Below are positions 9,059 to 18,054 of a stretch of DNA of 64,000 nucleotides, piece by piece. The DNA is taken from assembly GCA_015062055.1 (NCBI GenBank), contig SUVK01000004.1, positions 23,078 through 87,077 of the forward strand, written 5' to 3'. Origin of the DNA: Akkermansiaceae bacterium. Its GTDB lineage: Bacteria; Verrucomicrobiota; Verrucomicrobiia; Verrucomicrobiales; Akkermansiaceae. Positions within the stretch are counted from its first letter, which is position 1. Every line of letters begins with the position of its first letter. Made by a program: the position numbers and the translations under genes. Below the pieces are notes generated by a model. It saw only the letters and a program-made list of their open reading frames with translations, was not told the origin of the DNA and did not search any database.

Positions 9059-10309
9059 ATGAAATCTTCTCGCAAAGCCTCAGCTAGTACTCGTTCTCCG
9101 CGTTACGTTGCCTACCAATGTCTTATCGGTTGGGCTAAAGGTGGTATTTTTGCAGAAACTCTTATTGCCCGCTACGCTGTAGAGCTACCATCTCACGACC
9201 GCGCCTTGGTGCAGGCCATTGTGCTGGGCACCTTGCGCAACATGCGCTGGTTAGAGCACATTTGTCATACGCTGCGCCCCGCATATCTGGAATCGAACGC
9301 TAAGTGGCTCATCCTCTCCGGCCTCTGTCAGTTGTTCGTGCTTAAACAGGCAGAGCACGCAGCCGTGGCTGAAACCGTGTCTGTTGCCCCGGCAAAATGG
9401 CGAGGTTTGGTCAATGGTATTTTACGCAATGCCGTGCGACGTCGCTCCGAGTTTGAGGCAGAGCTGCCGCATCTCTCCTTGGGCGTGCGTTATTCTGCCC
9501 CCGATTGGTTGGTTGAGCGTTGGGTCAATGAGTTCGGGGCAGGAGAGGCAGAGCAAATGCTTGCATGGAACGTGCAGACCCCGCCTGTTTACGTCCGTCT
9601 CAACCCCTTACACCCCATAGATATACCGACCGAATGGGAGCCTTTACCACAAGCCTCAGGTTGGTATAAGTTACCCTCCGGTATTCCGTTTGACGCACTC
9701 AAAGCCGGACAGGTTTATGTGGCTGACCCCTCCACACGCTATTGCATCGAGCTGTTAGCCCCTCAAAAGGGCGAGCGTATATTGGATGCCTGCGCTGCAC
9801 CTGGCGGTAAATCTGCTGCTATGATAGCCACTACTGCCGGTGATATTCATCTGTTGGCTACAGATTCTGCACCGCACCGTCTTGAGCAACTCAAAGAGAA
9901 TCTTTTGAGAGCCGGTGGGCAAGATGTGCAGGTACTGTGCCACGACTGGACTACCCCGTGCCCCGCCTCGATGAAAGCCGCCTTCGATGCCGTGTTGCTT
10001 GATGTGCCGTGCAGTAACTCCGGCGTGCTTCAACGGCGTGTGGATGCTCGCTGGCGTATGCAACCTGCTGAGTTTTCCAGGCTGGCTCGGTTGCAATCCG
10101 ATATTTTAGAGCAAGCGTGCATGGCCGTTCGCCCCGGCGGCCGCTTGGTTTATTCCACTTGCTCTATAGATTCTCAAGAAGATCGCCAAGTGGTAGATGC
10201 TTTCCTTTTACGTCATCCCGAATTCTCTCTCTCCCACGATTATCTCGCTCTCCCGCATCGAGAAAAAGCTGATGGAGCATACGCGGCTCTTTTGTTACGC
10301 TCCGTATAA
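9059..10309 (+). CDS. rsmB: 16S rRNA (cytosine-967-C5) methyltransferase, RsmB/Sun type
   Basis: The product (416 residues) has an N-terminal NusB-like helical domain (about 1-140), followed by a Rossmann methyltransferase domain. The SAM site is DACAAPGGKSAAM. The two functional cysteines of the family are in DVPCSNSG and YSTCS, both present. RsmB methylates C967 of 16S rRNA. It is the last gene of the run that begins at the TPR or GT51 gene, and a strong hairpin terminator begins 2 bases after its stop codon. Confidence 0.93.
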   Translation: MKSSRKASASTRSPRYVAYQCLIGWAKGGIFAETLIARYAVELPSHDRALVQAIVLGTLRNMRWLEHICHTLRPAYLESNAKWLILSGLCQLFVLKQAEHAAVAETVSVAPAKWRGLVNGILRNAVRRRSEFEAELPHLSLGVRYSAPDWLVERWVNEFGAGEAEQMLAWNVQTPPVYVRLNPLHPIDIPTEWEPLPQASGWYKLPSGIPFDALKAGQVYVADPSTRYCIELLAPQKGERILDACAAPGGKSAAMIATTAGDIHLLATDSAPHRLEQLKENLLRAGGQDVQVLCHDWTTPCPASMKAAFDAVLLDVPCSNSGVLQRRVDARWRMQPAEFSRLARLQSDILEQACMAVRPGGRLVYSTCSIDSQEDRQVVDAFLLRHPEFSLSHDYLALPHREKADGAYAALLLRSV

Positions 10310-10310
10310 A

Positions 10311-10340
10311 AAAGTCTCGCAACTCCTGTTGCGAGACTTT
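10311..10340. terminator. Perfect 13-bp hairpin between convergent rsmB and the His-rich lipoprotein gene
   Basis: AAAGTCTCGCAAC (10311-10323), a 4-base loop TCCT, and the exact complement (10328-10340). A-run on one side and T-run on the other let it act as a bidirectional terminator. Confidence 0.85.
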
Positions 10341-10367
10341 GATTAAGGGTGTGCCGGGCTCCCGGGG

Positions 10368-10547
10368 TCATCTGTGGTGGTGCCCGTGAGGCCTGTGCAT
10401 CGACTTGTGATGCACCATGTGCACCTTTGCCGGCCCCCCCGCGTGGTACCCCCCTCGATAATGCCCTACATTGTGGTGGTGGCAGTGGCAGGCGCTCAAG
10501 GCGACTAAGCTGACTACGGCGAGGCTTACTTTGATGATCTTGTTCAT
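10368..10547 (-). CDS. Small His-rich lipoprotein
   Basis: I choose the ATG at 10547, which gives 59 residues with a good lipoprotein signal: a hydrophobic stretch VSLAVVSLVALSAC with the lipobox Cys at 20. The mature part of 39 residues holds about 15 histidines (HCHHHNVGH, HMVHHKSMH, HGHHHR) with Gly, Tyr and Arg between them. This suggests metal binding (Zn, Cu or Ni) at the cell envelope; no family is recognised. It is convergent with rsmB and divergent from uvrA. Confidence 0.75.
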   Translation of the reverse strand: MNKIIKVSLAVVSLVALSACHCHHHNVGHYRGGYHAGGPAKVHMVHHKSMHRPHGHHHR

Positions 10548-10709
10548 TGTTGTTGTTTTTTCTATTTGTTTTAAGTTAATATAAAAGTTATCGAACAATT
10601 AAAAATTACCACAAATGAACAAAAAGTCAAGCGAAAAGTTATAAAAATTAAACAAAATGCTGAATTTTTTATAATTTTGTGGCAAAATCCGGCAAGACGC
10701 AGATAAAAC

Positions 10710-10738
10710 TTCACAAACGGAAGGATATATATTAGAAT
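10710..10738 (+). promoter_or_regulatory. Promoter of uvrA, leaderless type
   Basis: TTCACA (10710-10715), 17-base spacer, TAGAAT (10733-10738), then 6 bases to the ATG at 10745. No SOS-type operator was recognised. Confidence 0.75.
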
Positions 10739-10744
10739 AATTCC

Positions 10745-13700
10745 ATGCAAGAGCGTGATGATAGCCACATACGCATACGAGGTGCAAGAGAACACAATCT
10801 GAAAAATATAGACGTAGCGATGCCGTTGGGGGGAATAACCGTGGTAACGGGGCCGAGCGGTAGCGGCAAGACGTCTCTTGCGATAAGTACCTTGTATGCA
10901 GAGGGGCAACGGCGCTATGTAGAGACCTTCTCTCCCTATGTGCGTCAGTTTATGGACCGCATGGACAGACCGGACGTAGACAGCGTCGAGAATGTGCCGC
11001 CTGCTATAGCACTGGGACAGCGAAATTCTGTAAAAAACTCGCGCTCAACGGTAGGTACCATGACGGGTATGAATGAGTACCTGAAGCTGATTTTTTCTCG
11101 TATAGCCGAGGGTCGAGATGCCGAGGGCCGCGTGGTGAAGCCCGCCACACCCCAAAGTGTGGCAGAATCATTGTTGGCAGAACACGACGGGGGTGAGGTA
11201 CTGGTTTGCTTTGCCGTATCACCGGTTGGTAGTTTCGAAGAGATGGTACAGGCCTTACAAGGACAGGGGTATTTGCGAGTATATGCCGATGGTGAGATTT
11301 TGCGTTTGGATGCTGCTTCCGAGTCGCAAATCGGTATGGACTATTGGCTGGTGGTGCAAGACCGCATAAAACTTCGTCACGAGAACCGCATGCGTCTGAC
11401 AGAGGCTCTCGAAACCGCCTTGCGATTGGGGCAAGATGTGGTGTATACCGTATTGAAAGAAGAGAACGGTGCATGGGGGCGTTTGCGAGAATACCGCAGC
11501 GACTGGTACCCGTTGGCAGAGCCTCGTGCCGAGCTGTTCAGCGGTAATTCGCCCATGGGGGCATGTACGTCTTGCAAAGGTTATGGCAGGGCCATTACCT
11601 ATGATTATAACTTGGGTATCATACCCGATAAAAGCATAGAAGACGGCGCGCTCAAAATGTTGTCCTCTCAAACGCTTTCTGTGTGTTACGGAGATTTTTT
11701 GAGAGCTAATAAGCGGGCCAAAGCCGTGCGCACCGATGTGCCGTGGTCTGAGTTGTCTCAAAAGGAAAAAGACTGGGTTTTCTATGGCAATGCCGGCGAT
11801 ATTGACCCCTGGACCGCCTCAGATCACAACCTATGGTATGGGTACAAAGGCATTTTTGATGATATGGAGAAACACGCCCATAAAATGACGGTACGAGTGT
11901 TCCTCTCCTATTACCGAGTTTACAGCATTTGCCCCGATTGTCATGGAGGGCGCTTACGACCCGAGGCTTTGGCTTTTACTATCGGCGGGTTGAATGTACC
12001 GCAGGTGCAGGCATTGCCCATGGATGAGCTTTTGCCTTGGTTGGACTCATTTGTGTTGCCTCACACCGGGGGAGACCGCTCTCTCGAGCAAGCCGTACGC
12101 GAGTTTCGTAGCCGGGTTGCCTACTTGTGCGAAGTCGGCTTGGGATATATTGCCGCGAATCGTCTCACTCGCTCCTTGTCCGGCGGAGAGATCGAGCGCG
12201 TGAGCCTCACTGCGTGTTTGGGAGCTGCTCTTACCGAGACGCTTTTTGTGCTGGATGAACCCACGGTCGGCTTGCATTCTCGCGATACCGCCCGTTTGAT
12301 TACCGCCATGCGACGCCTGGCAGAGCGTGGCAACACCTTGGTCGTGGTAGAACATGAAGAAGCTGTCATGCGCGCTGCAGATTACTTGGTAGACATGGGG
12401 CCCACGGGGGGCGCCGGTGGCGGGCGTGTGGTCTACTCGGGGGCACCGCATGGTATTGACCATGCCACTGAATCTCGCACCGGGGCGTATTTGAGTGGAG
12501 CCCAAGCCATCGCTATTCCTGCAAAACGCCGTAAAGGCAAGGGCCGCATTGCCATACGGGGGGCAGAGTGCCACAATTTACACAATTTTAATGTAGATAT
12601 ACCGCTGGGTGTTTTCACCTGCCTTACCGGTGTATCGGGAAGCGGCAAGAGCACATTGGCATGCCGTGTGTTGTATGGGCATGTGCACCCGGATGCTCTG
12701 GATGATGAAGATGAAATGGCCGTGCGTCGAATTGACGGGCTGGATAAAGTGCGCGATATCGTGTTGGTAGACCAAAGCCCCATCGTGCGCACGCCTCGCT
12801 CTACCCCCGCTGTGTATATGGGGGTGTTTGAGGATATACGCGCCCTTTTTGTAGCCGAACCCGCGGCTCAGGCCAGGGGGCTTAAGCCGGGCTATTTCTC
12901 ATTTAATAGCGGCGATGGTCGCTGCCCGCGTTGCGCCGGGTTGGGGCAAGAGAAGGTGGAGATGCAGTTCCTCTCCGATATTTTCGTGCCTTGCGCTTTA
13001 TGCCACGGTACTCGCTATACCCCGCAAGCTCTGACCATCACTCTGCTGGGGTACAACATGGCCGAACTGTTGGCCTTGGATGTATTAAGTGTGCAAAAAC
13101 TTTTCGCGCGAGAGAAAAATGCGCGTGCCCGCCGTATTGCAGAGCGGTTGCAGATTCTTGTAGATGTAGGCTTGGGCCATTTAGGACTCGGGCAACCGCT
13201 CAATACTCTCTCCGGTGGCGAAAATCAACGTCTTAAACTGGCTCATATTTTGGCAGATACTCTCACAATCGAGGCTCAGACCCAAGGAAGCTTGCTTATT
13301 CTGGATGAGCCGGGCACGGGCTTGCATTTCTGCGATTTAGAGGTGTTGCTGCGCGTATTTGACCGCTTGGTGAAACAAGGCAATACTCTGCTGGTTATCG
13401 AGCATAATCTTGAGATTATCAAATGTGCTGACCATGTGATAGACCTCGGCCCCGAAGGTGGCACGGGGGGCGGCAATATCGTGGCGCAAGGTACGCCCGA
13501 GCAGGTGGCCGCGTGCCGACATGGTTATACCGCCGGGTTCTTGTCTCAAACTCTTTACGGGCAGGGAACTCCTGTATCGGCTCCCGTTGTCGAGCATGCC
13601 GAGGCCGCTATCCCTCATGGGGTTATTGCGTTGCGAGGGGCTCGCCATCACCAGCTCAAAAATATTGACGTCGATATACCCCGTAATGAAATGACAGTCG

Positions 13701-16258
13701 TTACCGGCCTCTCCGGCAGCGGTAAGAGCACATTGGCCTTCGATATCATTTTTGCCGAGGGTCAAAAACGGTTCATGGATGTAATGAGCCCCTATGCCCG
13801 CCAGTTTACCGAGCAGATGGAAACGCCCGATATTGACCGCCTGACGGGGCTGCCTCCCACCGTTGCGATAGAGCAAAACCGCTCTCGCGGTGGCTGTAAA
13901 TCTACCGTTGGTACCGTGACAGAAATTTGGCAATTCTTGCGCCTTTTGTATGCCAAACTCGGGCAAGCTCACTGCCCCAAATGCCATATACCCGTGGGGC
14001 GGCGCTCTGCAGAGGAAATTCGTGCATTGGTGATGGCAGAGTTGGATACGCATCCCCCTTCGCTCATGATTGCAGCCCCCGTGGTTCGCAACCGCAAAGG
14101 CCACTACGCCGACCTTGCCCGCTGGGCTGCCAAAAAGAAATACCCCTACTTGTTGACAGATGGTGAGTTGTGTCGCCCGGATGCTTTTATCCCGTTAGAC
14201 CGTTATTCTAATCACGATGTTGATATTGTCCTTGCCGATATTTCAGTGCAGGGTAATCGTATTACCATGAATGGTAAAGATTGCGATTTTACCACACTGC
14301 ATGAAACGATAAACCGCGCCCTCGAAATGGGGGACGGTTTCTTGCGCATACTCAAAGGCACAGAGCATCGCTTGTTCGGTACGCGTCTTACCTGCCCGCA
14401 ATGCGGCGAGAGCTACGCAGACCCCGAACCCTCCACCTTCTCATTCAATTCACCACATGGTTGGTGTACGGCCTGTATGGGGCATGGTGTTGTGACTGAA
14501 TTCTCTTCAAAAAAAGAGGACGAACGCCTCAGCGCGTTGGAAAAAGAACTGCGCCATGACCGAGATGTTGAAAAGGGTGCCGCTAAAGATGCGCCCCGTT
14601 GTATCTGCAAAGCCTGTAACGGCAGCCGCCTTAATCCCTTTGCCTTGGCCGTAACGTTGTTCGGGCATAATATCGCCCAAGTCGGTAAACTGGATGCCGT
14701 GAGTGCCATGCAACTGATAGAAAGTTGGCAATTTAGCGGGCGAGATGCCGATATTGCTCGCAACGTGGTGGCCGAGATTGTGCCACGCCTGCGTTTCTTG
14801 CAGAGCGTGGGCTTGGGCTACCTGAGCATGGACCGCGCTGCAACCACGCTTTCCGGTGGCGAAACTCAGCGCATACGATTAGCGGCTCAGCTGGGCTCTG
14901 AGCTTCGCGGCGTATTGTATGTGTTGGATGAACCCACCATCGGTTTGCACCCCTGCGACAATGACCGCTTGCTCAAGACTCTCGATACGTTGCGCAAACG
15001 CGGTAATACCTTGTTAGTGGTAGAGCATGATGAAGACACCATGCGCCGTGCAGACCATATTATCGACTTGGGCCCGGGCGCCGGCGTGCGGGGCGGTGAA
15101 GTTGTTGCACAGGGCCCCTTTGCAGAGGTGATAAAGCAGCCGCAATCTGTCACGGGGAAGGCGCTTTCTCTCCATGCTCAACATCCTTATTGTGGAGAAT
15201 GGTTATCCGTAAAAGATGCACAATGGCTCGAGGTAAATGGTTGCTGTCTTCACAACCTCAGGCATGTCAATTTGCGCCTCCCTCGCTCTCGCTTTACCGT
15301 GGTGACCGGGGTTTCCGGCGCCGGTAAAACATCCTTGATTACCGGAACTCTTGCTGCTGCCGTCAAAAAGGCATTGGGAGGCAGTGTCGGGGCCGAGGAG
15401 CGCGCGCTGTGGAATAACGATAACGGGTTGGATTCTGTTCGGTCTCTTTATCAGGTGGACCAATCGCCCTTGGGGAAAACGCCTCGCTCCACCCCCGCTA
15501 CCTATATCGGTATTTTCGATGAAATTCGTAAACTTTTTGCTCAAAGTGCAGATGCCCGGCGTCTTGGTTTCGATGCCGGCCGATTCTCGTTTAATACCGC
15601 AGCCGGCCATTGCGAATCGTGTAAGGGGACCGGCTACCGGAAACAAGAGATGGACTTCTTGCCCCCCTGTACCGTGCCGTGCGATACCTGCCGAGGGGCG
15701 CGCTACAACTCCCGTACCCTTCAAGTGCGTTATAAAGGAAAAAATATTGCAGAGGTGTTGGATATGAATATGGAGGACGCTGCCGTATTCTTTGAAAATC
15801 AGCCACGCCTGGCAGAGCCTTTACGCTTGTTGTGTGAGACCGGTTTGGGCTACTTAACCCTTGGACAGGCCAGCAATACGCTATCCGGTGGAGAAGCTCA
15901 GCGCATTAAGTTGGTGGCCGAGCTCATTAAAGGGCGTCGCGCCACCCTCAATGCCATACGGCGGGGCAAAGCTTTGCCTCAAGACCTGTATTTAATAGAA
16001 GAACCTACAATCGGGCTACACCCGCAAGATGTGCGATTGTTGGTAGGGGTGTTGCGCCGCTTGGTCGAGATGGGTAACACCGTGGTGGTTATAGAGCACA
16101 ATATCGAGTTGATTTGTGAGGCCGATTATGTGATTGATATGGGCCCCGGTGCCGGGGCTGATGGCGGTACGATTGTGGCCCGGGGTACCGTCAAACAAGT
16201 CGCAAAAGCTAAAAACAGCGCTATCGCCCCTTTTATCAGGGCCGAGCTTGAACGTTAA
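10745..16258 (+). CDS. uvrA: Double-length excinuclease ABC subunit UvrA (two fused UvrA units)
   Basis: The product has 1837 residues, about twice the usual 940. Four Walker A motifs are visible: GPSGSGKT (36-43), GVSGSGKS (629-636), GLSGSGKS (988-995) and GVSGAGKT (1522-1529), each paired later with an LSGGE signature (for example SLSGGEIERVSL near 478). Zinc-finger CxxC pairs lie between them (CTSCKG/CPDCHG, CPRCAG/CALCHG, CKACNG, CESCKG/CDTCRG). So two UvrA protomers are joined head to tail, as known for chlamydial UvrA. UvrA finds bulky DNA lesions and loads UvrB. One chain probably replaces the usual dimer. The first copy differs most from the consensus. Confidence 0.95.
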   Translation: MQERDDSHIRIRGAREHNLKNIDVAMPLGGITVVTGPSGSGKTSLAISTLYAEGQRRYVETFSPYVRQFMDRMDRPDVDSVENVPPAIALGQRNSVKNSRSTVGTMTGMNEYLKLIFSRIAEGRDAEGRVVKPATPQSVAESLLAEHDGGEVLVCFAVSPVGSFEEMVQALQGQGYLRVYADGEILRLDAASESQIGMDYWLVVQDRIKLRHENRMRLTEALETALRLGQDVVYTVLKEENGAWGRLREYRSDWYPLAEPRAELFSGNSPMGACTSCKGYGRAITYDYNLGIIPDKSIEDGALKMLSSQTLSVCYGDFLRANKRAKAVRTDVPWSELSQKEKDWVFYGNAGDIDPWTASDHNLWYGYKGIFDDMEKHAHKMTVRVFLSYYRVYSICPDCHGGRLRPEALAFTIGGLNVPQVQALPMDELLPWLDSFVLPHTGGDRSLEQAVREFRSRVAYLCEVGLGYIAANRLTRSLSGGEIERVSLTACLGAALTETLFVLDEPTVGLHSRDTARLITAMRRLAERGNTLVVVEHEEAVMRAADYLVDMGPTGGAGGGRVVYSGAPHGIDHATESRTGAYLSGAQAIAIPAKRRKGKGRIAIRGAECHNLHNFNVDIPLGVFTCLTGVSGSGKSTLACRVLYGHVHPDALDDEDEMAVRRIDGLDKVRDIVLVDQSPIVRTPRSTPAVYMGVFEDIRALFVAEPAAQARGLKPGYFSFNSGDGRCPRCAGLGQEKVEMQFLSDIFVPCALCHGTRYTPQALTITLLGYNMAELLALDVLSVQKLFAREKNARARRIAERLQILVDVGLGHLGLGQPLNTLSGGENQRLKLAHILADTLTIEAQTQGSLLILDEPGTGLHFCDLEVLLRVFDRLVKQGNTLLVIEHNLEIIKCADHVIDLGPEGGTGGGNIVAQGTPEQVAACRHGYTAGFLSQTLYGQGTPVSAPVVEHAEAAIPHGVIALRGARHHQLKNIDVDIPRNEMTVVTGLSGSGKSTLAFDIIFAEGQKRFMDVMSPYARQFTEQMETPDIDRLTGLPPTVAIEQNRSRGGCKSTVGTVTEIWQFLRLLYAKLGQAHCPKCHIPVGRRSAEEIRALVMAELDTHPPSLMIAAPVVRNRKGHYADLARWAAKKKYPYLLTDGELCRPDAFIPLDRYSNHDVDIVLADISVQGNRITMNGKDCDFTTLHETINRALEMGDGFLRILKGTEHRLFGTRLTCPQCGESYADPEPSTFSFNSPHGWCTACMGHGVVTEFSSKKEDERLSALEKELRHDRDVEKGAAKDAPRCICKACNGSRLNPFALAVTLFGHNIAQVGKLDAVSAMQLIESWQFSGRDADIARNVVAEIVPRLRFLQSVGLGYLSMDRAATTLSGGETQRIRLAAQLGSELRGVLYVLDEPTIGLHPCDNDRLLKTLDTLRKRGNTLLVVEHDEDTMRRADHIIDLGPGAGVRGGEVVAQGPFAEVIKQPQSVTGKALSLHAQHPYCGEWLSVKDAQWLEVNGCCLHNLRHVNLRLPRSRFTVVTGVSGAGKTSLITGTLAAAVKKALGGSVGAEERALWNNDNGLDSVRSLYQVDQSPLGKTPRSTPATYIGIFDEIRKLFAQSADARRLGFDAGRFSFNTAAGHCESCKGTGYRKQEMDFLPPCTVPCDTCRGARYNSRTLQVRYKGKNIAEVLDMNMEDAAVFFENQPRLAEPLRLLCETGLGYLTLGQASNTLSGGEAQRIKLVAELIKGRRATLNAIRRGKALPQDLYLIEEPTIGLHPQDVRLLVGVLRRLVEMGNTVVVIEHNIELICEADYVIDMGPGAGADGGTIVARGTVKQVAKAKNSAIAPFIRAELER

Positions 16259-16268
16259 TTCCCATTTT

Positions 16269-16302
16269 AAGGCCATGCAGATGCATTCATCTGCATGACC
16301 TT
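16269..16302. terminator. Hairpin between convergent uvrA and the small-gene cluster
   Basis: AAGG-C-CATGCAGATG (16269-16283) pairs with CATCTGCATG-A-CCTT (16288-16302), one mismatch, 4-base loop. It lies between two convergent gene ends, but the T-runs are weak. Confidence 0.6.
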
Positions 16303-16316
16303 GAAATGATGGTGGG

Positions 16317-16559
16317 TTAGTGTGCAGAACGTGCGCTTTCGTGCTCTCTCTCAAGATGCTCTAGCCTGGTGTTAATGCTTTTAAGCTCAGCTGTCATTTC
16401 ACCGAGGGTATCCATGTGTTTATCCACAAAGCTGCGCATATCCAGGTACACACCTATAGTGCAAGCCATAGCAACAAACGCCATCACTACGCGCGGCTGT
16501 TCTTGTATATACCTCAGCATGTAGGGTATCAATGCTTCTCCTTCGTTCCTCTTACACAT
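16317..16559 (-). CDS. Small membrane protein with a coiled-coil tail, holin-accessory-like
   Basis: This 80-residue protein has one membrane segment at about 26-42 (VVMAFVAMACTIGVYL) and a charged helical tail (GEMTAELKSINTRLEHLEREHES) likely to form a coiled coil. An internal ATG at 16520 is another possible start. The layout resembles small phage lysis-cassette proteins, such as XhlA-type, but no clear family match can be claimed. It follows the next gene upstream by 3 bases and is the last gene of a three-gene unit with a tail-fibre-like protein. Confidence 0.6.
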   Translation of the reverse strand: MCKRNEGEALIPYMLRYIQEQPRVVMAFVAMACTIGVYLDMRSFVDKHMDTLGEMTAELKSINTRLEHLEREHESARSAH

Positions 16560-16562
16560 ATC

Positions 16563-16799
16563 TCATTTTCTATGTTGTTTCGGTTCTACAACGGTACTGA
16601 TGAACTCTATATCGCCGGCGGCACTTTGGGTGTAGCGTACGGTACAACTTGTCAAAAAATAAGCAGCCGTTGCAGCGCCCACGCACACGATTATCCATAG
16701 TACTTTCTGCCACCCGGTAGCTTGTTTGGCACGTTGCTCTGCTTTGTCTTGCACGGCCTGGGCGGCACTTGCTAATTTTTTCTTCTCTTCTTCAGTCAT
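16563..16799 (-). CDS. Small membrane protein of the tail-fibre-like cluster
   Basis: I take the ATG at 16799 (78 residues); a start at 16823 would overlap the upstream gene by 20 bases. The protein has a charged helical N-terminus (MTEEEKKKLASAAQAV), one membrane segment (VLWIIVCVGAATAAYFLTSC) and a short outer tail. Function unknown. It starts 4 bases after the stop codon of the YadA-head-like gene, which suggests a shared transcript. Confidence 0.6.
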   Translation of the reverse strand: MTEEEKKKLASAAQAVQDKAEQRAKQATGWQKVLWIIVCVGAATAAYFLTSCTVRYTQSAAGDIEFISTVVEPKQHRK

Positions 16800-16803
16800 A
16801 ACA

Positions 16804-17772
16804 TTATACTTTTTCAAGTTCAATAGGTTCTGTTACCCCATTCGGCAAAAACGGTTGAGGAGCAGGTGTATCCAAATCTAGTGCTGCCGGGGCAAATGCC
16901 GTGTTGTTGGTCAACAATTCGCTCAGCTTACGCGTGCCACACGCCAGCACATTACCATTACTCTCCTTAATGACATAGCCGAGACAAGCTGCGCCTTCTT
17001 CATACTGCTCTGCCAATTCTGAACCGGCTGCAATAATATAAAACAGCGTCTGCACCGTGCGATTGATGCTATCCCAAGTCCCGATTAACGTCACACCCTC
17101 ATTTTTTAACGCCGTGCTGTTACCTATTACTTGCGAACTCGATTTTGTAGTAGATGCGGCACTACCTATCGCAACAGAAAAATTGGTGCCGCCGACGGTG
17201 GCACCGGCACCCAGCGATACGCCCCAGCCCGCCATAGAGGACCTTGCGTTATACCCAACAGCTACACTATTTTGCGCCGCTACCGCAAGGTACCCTATTG
17301 CTACACCTCCGGATGCGGTTGTATAGGCTTCTCTTCCTATGACTACGTCGTAGATTGATGAGTGAACAGCATCCTGCCCCAATGTTACAGCGCTGCCGTA
17401 CAGTATATTGTACAGTCCGCCACTGCTCACTGCATTTTCACTGTTTTGGGTCGGGATATTGTCCGGGGGTATTTTCCATCTTGCATCGCCTTCTGACATG
17501 TTGAGCAGAGACGTTCCCGTTAAGGAGGTTGAGTCTTGCTTATACAAATTGCCGGTGAAGTGGATGTCTTTTCCGTTGTGTTTGGAGGTGTATGTAGTGT
17601 CTGTTATTTCGGCTGTTTCACAATCTACATGAATAACAGCCCCGGTAGCTACGAATGATGCTTGTTTGGCGGGTTGCGCGGTGCATAAAATCATTCCCTC
17701 TGCATTCGTTATCGTGCAGGGGACTGTGGTGGTCACCGTGTATGTTTTTCCTTTGTGGGTCGGATATATCAT
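16804..17772 (-). CDS. Tail-fibre or trimeric-adhesin-like protein with YadA-type head repeats
   Basis: The 322-residue protein has a central stretch of about 14-residue units of the YadA head type: GVAIGYLAVAAQNS, VAVGYNARSSMAG, GVSLGAGATVGG, SVAIGSAAS. Such left-handed parallel beta-roll repeats form trimeric stalk heads in autotransporter adhesins and in phage tail fibres. There is no signal peptide at the N-terminus (MIYPTHKGKTYTVTTTV) and no membrane anchor at the C-terminus, which favours a phage-fibre origin. Two small membrane proteins follow. An upstream in-frame stop confirms that the start is at or after this ATG. It may be a prophage remnant. Confidence 0.65.
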   Translation of the reverse strand: MIYPTHKGKTYTVTTTVPCTITNAEGMILCTAQPAKQASFVATGAVIHVDCETAEITDTTYTSKHNGKDIHFTGNLYKQDSTSLTGTSLLNMSEGDARWKIPPDNIPTQNSENAVSSGGLYNILYGSAVTLGQDAVHSSIYDVVIGREAYTTASGGVAIGYLAVAAQNSVAVGYNARSSMAGWGVSLGAGATVGGTNFSVAIGSAASTTKSSSQVIGNSTALKNEGVTLIGTWDSINRTVQTLFYIIAAGSELAEQYEEGAACLGYVIKESNGNVLACGTRKLSELLTNNTAFAPAALDLDTPAPQPFLPNGVTEPIELEKV

Positions 17773-18016
17773 ATTGCGTGTATTTATTATTTGGGTTACC
17801 GTTGAAGAACGGCTTAGCTATGCCTATACCTTCATTGTTTCGATTTTTCCAGAGAAAACAGGCACCCGCCGTCACTTTTCGTTGTTGTGTCATACCGGTG
17901 CATTATGCTTGTATAGAACGACGATAAAGGGTAGATTACTTTCGGCGGGGGTGCCGACCCGCTATTCTTCTCCGACCCGTCCACTCCGGTTTTTTATTTA
18001 TTGCCCTGCCTCATTA

Positions 18017-18044
18017 TTGTCGTGAGACAATACAAAGATAAAAT
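18017..18044 (+). promoter_or_regulatory. Probable promoter of the rtcB-like gene
   Basis: TTGTCG (18017-18022), 16-base spacer, TAAAAT (18039-18044), 10 bases before the ATG at 18055. The predicted leader is only a few bases. The rest of the 282-base gap (17773-18054) shows only a short direct repeat CCGACCCG. Confidence 0.55.
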
Positions 18045-18054
18045 ATATAACACC

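Noticed and set aside
17618..17893. A 91-residue minus-strand frame near the start of the fibre-like gene
   Set aside because: It overlaps the gene in another phase, has no signal or motif, and its sequence mirrors the coding pattern of the fibre gene.
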